A stretch of DNA of 64,000 bases from Arbacia lixula (taxonomy: Eukaryota; Echinodermata; Echinoidea; Arbacioida; Arbaciidae): positions 17,354,805 to 17,418,804 of the forward strand of contig OZ022583.1 of the NCBI GenBank assembly GCA_963669155.1, read 5' to 3'. Positions within the stretch are counted from its first letter, which is position 1. Each line of letters opens with the position of its first letter. The position numbers and the translations under genes were made by a program. The notes under the pieces are model-generated. The model searched no databases. It saw only the letters and a list, made by a program, of their open reading frames with translations, and was not told the DNA's origin. Positions 32,513 through 44,248 of this stretch are shown here, piece after piece.

Positions 32513-32999
32513 ATCCTGCAGTATGCTTTGCTCAGAACAAATTAAGTTTCATTTACAAAAGTGGGGACAAGATACAAACGAACCTGAGCCTCGTACTCAC
32601 AACATCTGAGATTTCTTTAAATATTTCATGATGAAAGCCAATTGTTAATTGATTGCTAAAATACGTTGAAAATTGCCATAACCATTATCAATTTGATTAA
32701 ACTACATGCTACAAACCAAGTTCTGCTTCTGTGACTGATTGTGCATTAGTTGGGGGGGGGGGGGGTGAAGAAAGAAAGAATTATAAACTCGACAGAGGAA
32801 TACACATTGTTTTAAAGTGTTTTATGTAAAATCTAGGAAGTGCTAAATGAGTTGCATCTGGGTACTTTTTCAATAATAGAGATTGGCTTCGCATCATCCA
32901 ATGCATGTTTGCTATCAGGAGTGTATATGGAAAAAAAGCATTTCAATAGCCGTAATCATGAAAGGCAGGGAAAGATATTCTTCTCTAGATTCAAGATTG

Positions 33000-33005
33000 A
33001 ATAAA
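33000..33005 (+). terminator. candidate polyadenylation signal of gene 2
   Basis: AATAAA lies about 650 bp after the stop codon and is the first canonical hexamer seen downstream. Confidence 0.45.
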
Positions 33006-33057
33006 GTGCATTTGTATGCAGAAAATAATGCGTAGGTCTGTCCCTCGCCACTCTCTC

Positions 33058-33117
<60 letters not shown>

Positions 33118-33196
33118 AACCCCTCTCTCTCTTTTTCTCTTTCTCTCTCTCTCTTTCTCTCTTTCTCTCTCTCTCTCTCTTTATCTTTCTCTCACT
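33058..33196. repeat. (CA)n followed by (CT)n
   Basis: CA dinucleotides to about 33118, then CT-rich sequence. The 145-aa minus-strand open frame across it is low complexity. Confidence 0.95.
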
Positions 33197-33310
33197 GGGT
33201 GAGTATGCTTGTCTTCCTCGCGTTTTCTTTGTACGTAAGTGTGTGTCTCTTCTGGAGAAAGTGATGTGGTGCGTGTGTACGTATACATGTCTATCCTCTC
33301 GCTGTGTATA

Positions 33311-33534
33311 GAGTACCCAAGTGATGTCGTCATATTGTGAACATGTTGTCAAGACAACTGGTTATAAACAAAAGTACTCCAATGAGAGGCTAACGGTCGG
33401 TTATTGTCTAATGGGCTAGTGTCGGGCACTCCCAATTAGAGTCCCCGCTGTGATCACCGCTGCTTGCTCTTCCCGCATAGTTTAGAACCAGTTGTCTTGA
33501 TAGTGTACTCAAATGACGTCACACTTCGGTACCC
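33311..33534 (+). mobile_element. GTACCGAAGTG-family MITE
   Basis: GAGTACCCAAGTGATGTCG to CACTTCGGTACCC, bordered by TA on both sides (33309-33310 and 33535-33536). The internal inverted repeat is preserved. Confidence 0.87.
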
Positions 33535-33559
33535 TATGTTCTTCAGTACATGTATAAGG

Positions 33560-34064
33560 TTGAAGGGGAAAATCTACATGAAGTTAAGTTGGGTTTGATA
33601 AAAGCAAAAACATGAAAGAAACATAAGTGAATGTTTGACGAAAATCCATCAACGGATAAGAAAGTTATGATTTATTGAAAATGTTATCTTGTGACGTCAC
33701 GTTCAAAATGCTCTTATATATGTTACTCTTTTCCCCATAAGTTGCCCCTTTTCCGTGTTTTAATGAAGGAATAAATCTTTTTTTATAGAAGTATGTGTGT
33801 CGGAACATGTGTCTAATGATATACAAAATGCACTAGTAAAGTGGTATATATATCCTTTTGAGAAAAATTACATTTTCAAACAAAATTATACACAACCTAT
33901 TAAACATGTTAAAAGAGCATCTCGCACGTAACAACACACAATAAAAAGTTTGAAGATAGCACTTTCTTATTCGTTGATGGGTTTTCGTCAAACCTTCACT
34001 AAAATTTGTCTTACAAGTGTTTCTTTTTATCAAATTCATCTTAACTTCAGACTGGACTTTCCAA
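33560..34064. mobile_element. AAAGGG-family MITE
   Basis: About 500-bp relative of 21875-22378. Arms share CATCAACGGATAAGAAAGTT and its inverted partner near 33960, plus TGACGTCACGTTC. The ends are eroded. Confidence 0.65.
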
Positions 34065-34377
34065 AATATTTGGTAATTAGCCACACATATCTCCCCCTTT
34101 GGTTGTAAGATGGCAACAATAACCAGGACTTTCAGGGTTTAAACCAAACCGTTACTATTTACTGTAACTGTCATTGTAATTTGTCTCAAACTCTTAGCTC
34201 GTCCATTAGATAGATCTGAGAATATTACATTTTAGAGAGTGTTGTTTATTCGTAAATTGCATTTAGTAAGTCAATATGCAGCTTTTGGTAAATTAGATTG
34301 CTTACTTTATTGCTAACATGCAAACGGGAAAACACTGTAACTGTCCATTTTTTTGATGAATTGCCTTAATTTCTTAC

Positions 34378-35115
34378 CTCGACGAACAAAAAGAAAAAGC
34401 TGGCCGCATTGTACATGGCGTTGACGAGTGAGATAGTTGTCGACCTCCTATTCTTGAACAGATTCCCGATCTACGAATGACAATAACGAACATTGAAACA
34501 ATGATTTTGGTTTAAGGTCGGCGATGATTATTCGGGAGGCATTTTTAATCGTGGGGGCAGATGATTTCAAGTACATTCACCAGGCGTGTTCCACTTCGAC
34601 GTTAGGGTAGCCAACATATTTAGTGACAAACCTTACATAACTAAACTGTGTTTGCTTCTCTAATAGATACTCTACAAGATATATATGAAACATTGTTCAA
34701 TCTAATTTGTTCTATATAAGAGAGGGAAAGAAAGTGGAACTTTACGAGCTAATGGGTCAACCTTATGGGAAATACATTCGTTCTGTGCTACCGTAAGGAA
34801 AATGCAAGCCAAACATTTGGTAATGCCCATACATATATAGTCATCGATGACTGGCATGTGTTAATATCACAACATGCCGACATAGTATGCATAATGTAGT
34901 GTGATAGTATGAGATGGTATAAAAAAAAAAAACCCAAATAACATCTCTTGAATAATAATATTCATATATGGATGTAAATGTGCTGTGAAGGCTGTGTTAC
35001 CATGACAATTTACCTGCATGCTAGAGATAAGCAAGGTGATGCCAGCGAGTGTGAAGCACATAGTACCAGGGAATACGAGGGCGGACTTGCAGGGTGAGCT
35101 GATGCCCATCAACAT
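34378..35115 (-). pseudogene. SLC43-like transporter remnant, two exons
   Basis: On the minus strand, 35115-35014 encodes GYMLMGISSP...AGITLLISSMQ followed by the donor CAG|GTAAAT. 34470-34378 encodes IGNLFKNRRSTTISLVNAMY...FLFVE between CGTAG and GAG|GTAAGA. Joined in phase 0 they match the transmembrane/QVGNLFxxxRST signature region of the SLC43 branch of the major facilitator superfamily (amino-acid or nucleobase carriers). A TGA lies in frame just upstream of FGVLHLAGY with no acceptor between, and no other SLC43 exons were found on either side, so this looks like a fragment. An alternative is an intact gene whose other exons are too diverged to see by eye. Confidence 0.6.
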
Positions 35116-35623
35116 GTAGCCCGCCAGGTGGAGAACACCGAATCAAGGGCATCGATCAGAAGTGTTATCTTAAGGTCGTCCTCTGGCCGACATGTTTTAC
35201 ATGGGCTGATATAGATTTCTTGCGTATCTGGGATACTACACTGCACTATACTACACAAACATGCACACACTTTCAATATACAAACACGATTGCGTGATCA
35301 TGATTGTGTAATGGACTGGACTCGAGACTCGTCATAATTTGGTGCCATTGATACGAAACATGATTTGGTGGCAAACAAACTTATCCTAATATGCAAGATC
35401 CATACATTACACTTTACAACGTCAATACACGATTTTTCAATCATCAAACTCCCTTTTGAGTTTTGACCTAAATTTCTGGTCAAGGACAAGCGCACTTCAA
35501 ACCTTAAAACTGTGGAGACAACTTGCATGCTGCGTAAGGAAATGTTAGCAGAACAGACACATGACAAAAATCAGATTTCGCAAAAGAACATCACTTCTGT
35601 GTGCTATCTATCTTTTTATTGTT
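35116..35623. other. unassigned spacer
   Basis: No recognised feature. The 89-aa minus-strand open frame at 35298-35567 has no domain. Confidence 0.4.
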
Positions 35624-35710
35624 AGGTGATCTGTCGTAACCGACAGATCACCTTCTAATTTCGTTAAAATTGTCTTTATTAGGTGGTCTGTCGCCAACGA
35701 CAGATCACCT
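35624..35710. repeat. tandem pair of 30-bp hairpins
   Basis: AGGTGATCTGTCG-TAAC-CGACAGATCACCT (35624-35653, perfect) and a near copy at 35681-35710 (one mismatch). Each is followed by TAATTTCGTTA-AATT-TCTTTAT; period 57. Confidence 0.93.
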
Positions 35711-37245
35711 CTTAATTTCGTTAGAATTTTCTTTATCTTCTTCTTCCTCTTTATTTTTATTCTTTCACCCCCACTTTTTTGTGCCGCGCATAACTCCTAA
35801 TTGCCTCAATCATTTTTACTGAAACTTTCATCACTTCTTGGTATTAATGTAATCTTTTGGGAATAAGCTTTTCAAGGTCATCATCTCATCGTGACCTCAT
35901 CAATTTAATGAAAAAATATTACTTCATCCTACTCTCGAATGGATTGTTGGATCAAAATTAAATTTGACATGAATAAATTTAACAAGTAGACAATTGATTT
36001 CATTACCAAAAAGCGCGCGCGTACGCGTAAGTTATTGCATTTACAAGCGTGCAAAATTTCTAGGCCATTTCGAGCATTTCAAAAATTTCCGAGCGTTTTT
36101 CCGTGCGTAACGCGAACGCAGTGTCAAAATTCTGGTTTACTGGTTTCATGTTCCTGACACTGCATAGATCACATCCTGCAATTTTGAGCCATTTCCATGC
36201 AGGAACAAGGTCGTGCGGGTGCGTCAAAGTTGAAAATCTGCGCGTGCGTCAATACGTTTTTGCGTGCAAATATATATCTTTAATCAGCCATAGCTCCTCA
36301 GAATGGCTAGTGACCCCCAATTTTTTTAATATTCTGAAAGAGTGTGATGTGTAGATGTTATTTCATGATTCATTATGTCGTTATGTACACCGTAACGTCA
36401 TTATATTGCCATATGAAAATAAAAATGAATTTTCATTTATGACGTCATGAACTTTTTTAGCCGCGCTTGAGCGTATCTCAGTAACAATCGATCAATTTTC
36501 ACCCAATTTTCAGTATGTTGTGACTGGGACATTGCTCTATGGTAAAAATGCCTCCATACACACTTTGATTACACCATCATGGTATAAATTTTGATTAAAA
36601 GCATTATGTCGAATTCTCACATATCTACGTATAATGTCTATGGGAGGGCATTTATTTAAAAGCATGAATTGACATGGCCATCTTTTAGGAGCTGTATCTC
36701 GCTTTATGTTTTGGATCTTTTACACTGAAATTTCAGTATGTTGTACCTTAGTCTACTAGCTTTTGGATACGTGTCTCTATTTTCTAATCAGATGTTGGGA
36801 TCATGGCGAAATTTCAGCTTGAACATTGATTTCTAAATCATTATAGGCCCTGTATCTGCTTTATGTGTTAAGAGAATGGGAAGATTTGTGGCTCAGTGGG
36901 TAAGGCGCTGTTTTAAGAACGCGAGCAGCTCCCATTGTTATTTTGCCGAGAACGACGTTTTGTTTTTTATATTTTACGTTTATGTTAGTGCACACACGCA
37001 TGGATTGAATAGATCGGTTTGCTTACATGTTCAAATTTTATGCATACCAGTTTGACAAAGGTTGCCCCTGACAACCGGAAAGCTTGCCCGAGGTCTGCCC
37101 GACATAGCAACAATCAATGTATGCAAAGTGGATTCCAAGTACTGAAATGCCATTGCAAGGGAAATTGAATGACTCGTTACGAGGCCGCGAGGGAAGAAAC
37201 ATCCATAAATTTGACTACATTAGTAAACCGGTCTATTAGCCCAGG
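35711..37245. other. unassigned, probably mobile-element-derived
   Basis: No coding gene seen. CG-rich phrases (GCGCGCGCGTACGCGTAAG, GCGCGTGCGTCAATACG) in AT-rich surroundings suggest an old repeat continuing from the hairpins. A tRNA A-box-like string TGGCTCAGTGGGTAAGGCGC lies near 36892 without a matching B box. Confidence 0.4.
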
Positions 37246-37910
37246 AAGGTGTTAGAACTGGAGTCGGCACGAGGAATAATTTATTCCTACAACAATCACG
37301 ATCATTGATAGCACAATAGAATATTTGACGCATTTGGTTCTTTGATCCAGTGACGACCGCCGCCAAATATGCAAGACGGATTTTGGATGCATTTAGAGGA
37401 ATATAAAAATTATATTCAGAACCACTTCATGAACTGAAGTGCATGTGTAGTAGTAGTGCATCTTATAATGATACGATTCTGTGAATTTCAAATTATGTTG
37501 TTGCTTCGTTTTTATGATAAAATGAGAATACTGTAGAAAACATGTCAGAGAAATGCCTCCATATCGCACATTGGGCAATAATATTCCCTTAAAAATATCT
37601 TGTAAATCGTTTATTGAGTGTTCACCTTCCATTGAAACAACCTCAATTCACAGTGTGTGTAAAAAGATCACACATGAACTCCCAGCGAAGACTGAACGTT
37701 TGACATATTTCTCAAAACAGATTTTCTTTTGTTATTCAGAGGAAGCGCTGCCTAATTAGAAATACAGCTAATTGTTTAAAACACCTGAATGTCTTGAATT
37801 TTTATGAGGCAGCGGTCATCATAGATCAAAGGAAGTCTATCCGAGCGTGTCCATCCATGCTAGGTCCATGATTAGCCCTTGCTCCGTGGTTAGCTATCTA
37901 TTTTGCAACG
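37246..37910. repeat. dispersed repeat, copy 2
   Basis: Direct-orientation copy of 6229-6998, shortened by an internal deletion near 37655. Confidence 0.8.
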
Positions 37911-38346
37911 TTTGAAGAGATTGAAAAAAACTGCCGATTTCATTGCAATGTAGCTATTTATTAATCCCGACGAGCCCTCTGACGAAACTACCGCTTAATC
38001 ATAACCATTGATAGAGCCCGCACCATCATTACTGTTACTATTAAAATCCGCGCCGATTTAAGCAAATTGCTGATTTACTTTAACTATTTATGATTTTTGA
38101 TCCGTCCTTAAAATGAAATATACCGATACAACATATTATTAAATAGAACCAGGTATATCATTTAAAATAGGCAGTTTTTCGTAGCTATTTATAAATGATC
38201 GATACGGGATTTTTTTTTTTTTGACTGTGTTATAGAAAACGGCGTTGGTCAGATCAACCCGCAAGTGTATGCAGGATTATGGCTTGTTTGCGCATTGTCA
38301 GGACAATGTTGGACAACTATTCTACGCACTGGCGAGCCGGTGTGAT
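37911..38346. other. unassigned spacer
   Basis: No gene seen. Contains the small perfect inverted repeat CATTGTC-AG-GACAATG near 38295. Confidence 0.4.
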
Positions 38347-38479
38347 GGTATATTCCGTTCCTATTATATTTGGTTCTCACAACCAAATATCCCGGTATAT
38401 ATCGTTCTGGAACACGATATACCGGTATGTTATGTTCCAGTGGTGTGGCATATGCCGTTCTCATCGGCAGATATCGTTC
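38347..38479. repeat. array of six GGYATATNNNGTTC motifs
   Basis: Related 14-mers begin near 38347, 38362, 38394, 38423, 38447 and 38466 (e.g. GGTATATTCCGTTC, GGTATATATCGTTC, GGCATATGCCGTTC). Intervening inverted repeats, e.g. ATATTTGGTT/AACCAAATAT, give consecutive hairpins. Confidence 0.75.
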
Positions 38480-38832
38480 CAACTGACCAAGTATCGTTTT
38501 CGCGTAAACTTTTGGGCGATGGGAAATAATCGCTAACTTCAATTTCTGGCTTGAGAGAACAAGACACTTTCCCATAGATAAGCACAGGAATCGCACACCC
38601 CTAGCGAGCAGTTTTCCACACGTTAATATTCAATTGAAGTGAGCAACCATTTTTAATGCGCTATTTCTTTTAGCACCACCTCCACATCTTCGAATCACTG
38701 ACAGCCTTTTAGTATTAACTGTACATAGAGATGCTGTACTAGAGTCGATATAGTCTTTTGACAACTGGACAAGGCACTGTGGGTGTGGGTTGTCCCTCAG
38801 TTGTATCAGCAGTTGTATCCACGGAACTATTA

Positions 38833-39343
38833 GTCCGGGAGCCCAGAAGATTTATTCATGTGAAAAGGGCCGGAACAACTGACCCCATAGGTCGAAAGGA
38901 TATACCCTGGACATCACAAAAATGTTTTGCTGGCAAGGTGTACCCGATGCTTTTCCCCCAAAATCACCACAAATATGACGTCACTAACGGAAAGCCTTTT
39001 TTTCAAAAATGGTCGGAATATAATACATGGTACCATCATAACAAAGGTGTTAACACACATTTTTTATGCCCAACTATCAAACTTGATTGGTATAGTTTGG
39101 TTGCCTAGTAAATGTGCAACATCATCATTGACTTGTTTTGGCAATGGCAGCTCTGTGGGCTGACGACGACATGTCGCGACGACGTCAGCAAAATGCAATA
39201 CTTTTGTTCGTTTTTTGTGCTCTTTTTCGGTTAAAACTTTTTCAATTCTTGTAGTTCACAAACCATTCCAAATATTTATTTTAAACTTAGTTTGCTGTGT
39301 TTGGCATCTCTCAAGCTTTTCAAAACATATAAGAATGTGACAT
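38833..39343 (+). repeat. left terminal inverted repeat of the foldback element
   Basis: About 511 bp, mate at 42481-42984. It contains an open frame that is shifted in the other arm by a 1-bp difference in a T run, so it is probably not coding. Confidence 0.85.
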
Positions 39344-40640
39344 TTGGTCACGCTAATGGCCATCTCCTGACCAGTAATAGAGCGTAGTCTTTTAGAAGAA
39401 TGCACGTATAGTCGTACAAAATACTGCCTACGTACTGTACACGCGTATATTCTGGATACGTGCTTCTTCTTGGTTGAAACGTTTTGAATCATTTTAATCC
39501 AAGAACCATACCCCACATTTCCTTTTAATTTAGCCTTAGGTTTTTGGCATTTCTTCCACTTTTCAAAACATATATGGATGTTATATATTGTCACACCTAT
39601 GGTTATCTCCTGACCAATAATGTAACGGAGCATTTTGGAACAACTGCGTGAAATTGGACAAAATGTTGCGTATTAACTGCACATGCATGGGTATATTCTA
39701 TATGCGTGTTACTTTCTGCTTAAAACTGTTTAGATCCTTGTACTTCAAGAACCATACAACATATTACTTTCCGACATGTTCTGGTGATTTCGGCATTTCT
39801 TCCACCTTTCAAAACATATATTGATGTTATATATTATTACGCTTGTAGCCATCTACTGACCAATAACATAATGTCACATTTTGGAAGAACGAGCGTAAAA
39901 TCCGACAAAATACTGCATACGCTCTATAAACGCGGATATTTTGATGCTTGTTACTCTTCGGTTGAAACTTTTTAAAATCATTGTAATCCAAGAACCGTAC
40001 CACACATTTCCTTTTAATTTAGCCTTATGTTTTTGGCATTTCTTCCACTTTTCAAAACATTTATGGATGTTACATATTGTCACATCAATGTTATCTCCTG
40101 ACCAATAATGTAACGGAGCATTTTGGAACAACTGCGTAAAATCGGACAAAATTCTGTGTATTAACTGCATACGTGTATACTCTGTATGCGTGTTTCTTTT
40201 GGATTGGAACTCGTTAGATCCTTGTACTCCAAGAACCATACAACATTTTACTTTCCGACATGTTCTGGTGATTTCGGCATCCATTCCACCGTTCAAAACG
40301 TATATGGATGTTACATATTGTCACGCTAAATGTCATCAACAGACCAATAACGTAACGTAAGGTTTTTTCAAAGTAAAATCGGACAAATCACTGCGTATAC
40401 GTTTTATTCTGGACAAAATTATGCTGGATGTGCGTTACTTTTTGGTTGATTTATTTTAATTTATCCCTATGGTTAAAAAAAACATTCCATAATATATCTT
40501 CCGGACTTGTTCTGGTGTTTATGCATGGATGTTGTGTATTGAAACCCTAGCCTTATGGTCATCTCCTGGCCAATAATGAAACGCAACACTTTGGAAGAAT
40601 CCGCGTAAATTGTATAAGATATGGCGTTTATTTTATAATC
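39256..40640 (+). repeat. degenerate tandem array, about 243-bp unit, dimeric higher order
   Basis: A GGCATTTCTTCCACTTTTCAAAA-type landmark recurs at 39303, 39546, 39792, 40035 and 40276, with a deleted unit near 40515. Units at 39546 and 40035 resemble each other most (shared ACATTTCCTTTTAATTTAGC), as do those at 39792 and 40276 (shared ACTTTCCGACATGTTCTGG). The first unit overlaps the inner end of the left arm. Confidence 0.85.
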
Positions 40641-40654
40641 CTTCCCTCGAAGCA

Positions 40655-40917
40655 TGGGCGGAAATCCCGGGGGGTGGGGGGGGGGGACGGGTACGCGTCC
40701 CCCCCCCCCCCCCCCACCATTTCGAAGGGGGGGGGGGACACAATATCAAATGTCCCCCCCCCACTATTTTCGGACCTATTTTCGGTCCTGTACCCCTAAA
40801 ATATCATCATCACCCCCCCCCCCTCCCCCCCCTCCCCCCCCCCCCCCCCCCCCCCGCTCAGCGACTTCTTGATGAAAAACATGTCCCCCCACCTTCGGGG
40901 AGCGATTTCCGCCCTTG
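40655..40917. mobile_element. hAT-like poly(C)/poly(G) MITE nested in the foldback element
   Basis: TIRs GGGCGGAAATC and GATTTCCGCCC enclose long C and G runs. The flanking direct repeat CCTCGAAGCA (40645-40654 and 40918-40927) is a target duplication of 8-10 bp. Confidence 0.85.
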
Positions 40918-42480
40918 CCTCGAAGCAGAGTGCTTTGCTTGATATATCATTCTCTGTATTATAAACTTCACGATATTCGTTTAAAACTTCAATTGTCGTC
41001 GTCTCTATGAGCGTATAACGATATTTGTGATCAAGCTTGTGTTCACCTACGGGTCATCGTATCAATTTATGCGAAATAATGTGTGCAAATAAAACAACCT
41101 ACACTGTAGTATGTTGCTCATTATACGAGATCTAGCTCAATGAACCACTTTTCTAGAGTTTTACATCGACAGCCCTGGCGGTTTGGTTTGGGTTCGAGTG
41201 TGTCAACCAATATGTCGATAAGGAATTACATACATTATAGCGGACATCTCGTAGATTACCCTCCAAAATGACCCATTTTTATTTGTGTCATCACTACCGG
41301 AAAGACCGGTAGAGGGTCTATGAAATGGCATTATCATATTAAGTAAGGTACTCAAATTAAAACATATAAATATATTTACAAGTTACAATATCTAATTTTA
41401 TTCACCTCGCTTGTATTTTCATGGGCAATATCGACATTCAGTTTTTTTTCCTGGCGATGGATGGGCACTGTTCGATGTTAACGACGGCAGCCGGTTGCCG
41501 TACCCTCGGCGAAAAGCAGTTTTCTCTCATGTTCACGGGATTTTGGTGTAAACTGTGTCAAAATATTGCATCTAAAAAGCATTCGAAGCTTCTATGAAGT
41601 TTTGGCTGGTAGCAATTAGAAACAAAATATTACTTTGGTAAAACCTAAGTTGGATAGGATTTGACACCGACGGCTGAATAATGCCAAAGCATATTCTATT
41701 TTGTCGATGAGTTTCACAAAAATGAGTTGCTGCATGGCGGGTCGTGTATACAACCGTGGCCTCCCCGCCAAAATGAACTATACGGACATCACTTTTTATT
41801 TGCGCAATAAAGTAGAATTGTTCATACACATAGTAACAGTTTGGTTTAACTCTGCCATGTCGGTCGACTAGTGTATGGGCGCAACTACCCAAGTGTGTTG
41901 GCAATGGCGACGCTCAGGGTGATATTGGCGACGGAGACATGAAATAGCGACGCCTGCGAAATTTAATTATATTTGAAATACCCTTGTAGTTAAATTTGGT
42001 AAGTATTTGTTCGACAGATTACTTTCACAAACACATTAGACATGTTAGATGTAAGCCTCCAGTAGATATTTGCTTTCACGAGCATAATTTCCAAACTGAC
42101 GCAAACCAAGAGTGTTTTAGTAAGATTCTGGAAACCTTACCAAATCTTACTTTTACATTCTTCAAAACTGCTGTAAATCTATTTAAGTGTGAAAATGTGT
42201 GTGGTGGCCAAACTATCCTTCCGGCTCCAGTTTATGCTTATAATCGTAAAACACAGATACATCATTACTCATCATCGATCAAGCATTTCGTTCACGTACG
42301 TGTAAGAGTTGGAATATTTGTTACTTAAAACCCCGCTTTATGTTATAATGCATATTCATGGATTTCGGGTCGTCGATTTGATATAAATCCTATAACCCCC
42401 TTGATCACAAACTCAAAATCATGCATTGAAGAAGGCTCACCCCGCACCCTATTATGCTAGTCAAGAAATTATAAACGAAT

Positions 42481-42984
42481 GTCACATTCTTATATGTTTT
42501 GAAAAGCTTGAGAGATGCCAAACACAGCAAACTAAGTTTGAAATAAATATTTGAAATTGTTTGTGAACTACAAGAATTGAAAAAGTTTTAACCGAAAAAG
42601 AGCACAAAAAAACGAACAAAAGTGTTGCATTTTGCTGACGTCGTCGTCGTCGACGTCGCCCACAGAGCTGCCATTGCCAAAACAAGTCAATGATGATGTT
42701 GCACATTTACTAGAAAACAAAACTATACCAATCAAGTTTGATAGTTGGGCATAAAAAATGTGTGTTAACACCTTTGTTATGATGGTACCATGTATTATAT
42801 TCCGACCATTTTTGAAAAAAGGCTTTCCGGTAGTGACGTCATATTTGTGGTGATTTTGGGGGAAAAGCATCGGGTACACCTTGCCAGCAAAACATTTTTG
42901 TGATGTCCAGGGTATATCCTTTCGACCTATGGGGTCAGTTGTTCCGGCCCTTTTCACATGAATAAATCTTCTGGGCTACCGGAC
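42481..42984 (-). repeat. right terminal inverted repeat of the foldback element
   Basis: Reverse-complement mate of 38833-39343 with scattered mismatches and small indels. Confidence 0.85.
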
Positions 42985-43459
42985 TATATGTATCCCGTGC
43001 GCCGAAATATGCCTACACTCCTGGCGCTCCGAAAGATCTTCCGTTCACCCCTCGCCTGTCACCTTTCCATTGTCTGCGATGTACAACTGCTCTGGATAAA
43101 TCTTGTATAACTGCGTTTCTAGAGGAAAAACAACGAACTCGAGTATAAATGATCGTATATGAAAGGAGGCTGACCACCATGCACATCATGGAACTACAGT
43201 AAGTTAAATTTATATGGAGTAATCATGGATTTAAGCTTGGTCTAACTTCACTCCAACAAACAAGTTCCCTAGCTGATGTCCCACGTACCGTTTTTTATGT
43301 CACTGTCATCAATGAACTCGGTGTTCCTTCTATGAGAACAAGTCTGCTTGATTAAATTCTTACAACAATCAGTGATTTTCATTGTGTTGGCATCAACTGA
43401 ACTGAGAACAACGACAGACATGTCCCATTGTCATTGCATCAACGTGGATTATCATCACA
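42985..43459. other. unassigned spacer or LINE 5' UTR
   Basis: Nothing recognised. Its distal part may be the 5' UTR of the LINE that begins downstream. Confidence 0.35.
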
Positions 43460-44248
43460 ATGGCCAGTACCAGCTCATCCCTCACTACCAGACAATCGGC
43501 TGCAGTTGCCTGTCAGGCGATGAAGGACTTGCTGAACAATGATGAGTTTGCTGGCAGACTGGAAGCCATTGTTGGCAAAGCTGTTGAGAGAAAACTTGGT
43601 GAAATACTCATCAACATTGAGACCATTCAGGGTGAAATGTTCGACCTTCAAAAGGCCTTGAAAAAGAAGGACAAAGAGGTCAAACACCTGGAGGACACCG
43701 TTGTGCATCAACAGAATGCAATCAGTAGAATGGAAGGTGCACTAAACAACATTGAATAGTACTCTCGGCGTACCAGTATCCGCATCTTCGGCCTGCAAGA
43801 GAGAAAGGGAGAAAGCACCGATACCATAGCAGCCGACATCGATTACACAGCTAGAAGCTCGGTGTAACACTCGATCCTGCGAGGGACATCGACCGTTCAC
43901 ACAGAACTGGAAGACCACGTGACCCTCGTGAGCTCTCAGTATCGGGGCCCCTCAGCTAATCCACGAACAACCAACCGACCGCGACCACGCACAATTATTG
44001 TGTAGTTGACCACCTATAAGAAGAAAAGAGAGATCATAACCAATAGAAAGAAATTGAAAGGCTCAGGAATAGTTATCGTTGAGGACCTGACAATAGAGAA
44101 GCAGAAACTATTGGCCGCAACGCGAAAAACCTCCGGTGTAACAGCCGCATGGTCATCTGATGGACGGGTGATTGCTCTCGTCAATTCAACTGGTGGCAAG
44201 AACATCACAAAACTGATTACAATAGAAAGCGACCTCAAGAACATTTAA
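43460..44248 (+). pseudogene. LINE ORF1 remnant
   Basis: The N-part (43460-43759) is rich in Glu/Lys/Leu with heptad spacing (coiled coil) and stops at TAG before YSRRTSIRIFGL, the RRM-like start usual in LINE ORF1 proteins. A displaced C-terminal part (44006-44248) reads TYKKKREIITNRKKLKGSGI...EDLTIEKQKLL. At least one stop and a frame change separate them. Nucleic-acid chaperone function is known for the family but cannot be expressed here. Confidence 0.75.

Larger units (their letters stand above)
38833..42984. mobile_element. 4.15-kb foldback-type element with about 0.5-kb terminal inverted repeats
   Basis: The arms 38833-39343 and 42481-42984 are inverted copies. They begin GTCCGG-K-AGCCCAGAAG, are bordered by TA (38831-38832, 42985-42986), and run to the phrase CAAAACATATAAGAATGTGACATT. 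Between them are a degenerate tandem array and a nested poly(C) MITE; no transposase was recognised. Long TIRs with internal tandem repeats recall foldback elements such as the TU elements known from sea urchins. Assignment to that group is inference. Confidence 0.82.

Noticed and set aside
32248..32514. 88-aa minus-strand frame with heptapeptide repeats
   Set aside because: It is antisense to exon 10 and the 21-bp minisatellite; reported only as a property of the repeat.
32915..33352. 145-aa minus-strand frame
   Set aside because: Arg/Glu and Cys/Val runs come from CT and CA microsatellites.
36885..36960. Possible tRNA (A-box-like TGGCTCAGTGGGTAAGGCGC)
   Set aside because: No B box or foldable acceptor and T arms follow at tRNA spacing.
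38758..39108. 116-aa frame in the left arm of the foldback element and its counterpart at 42568-42957
   Set aside because: The two arms differ in frame because of a 1-bp change in a T run and neither matches a known domain; not supported as coding.
39256..40640. Possible CRISPR-like array
   Set aside because: Units are 243 bp, degenerate and without distinct spacers; the DNA is animal. It is a satellite-like tandem array.
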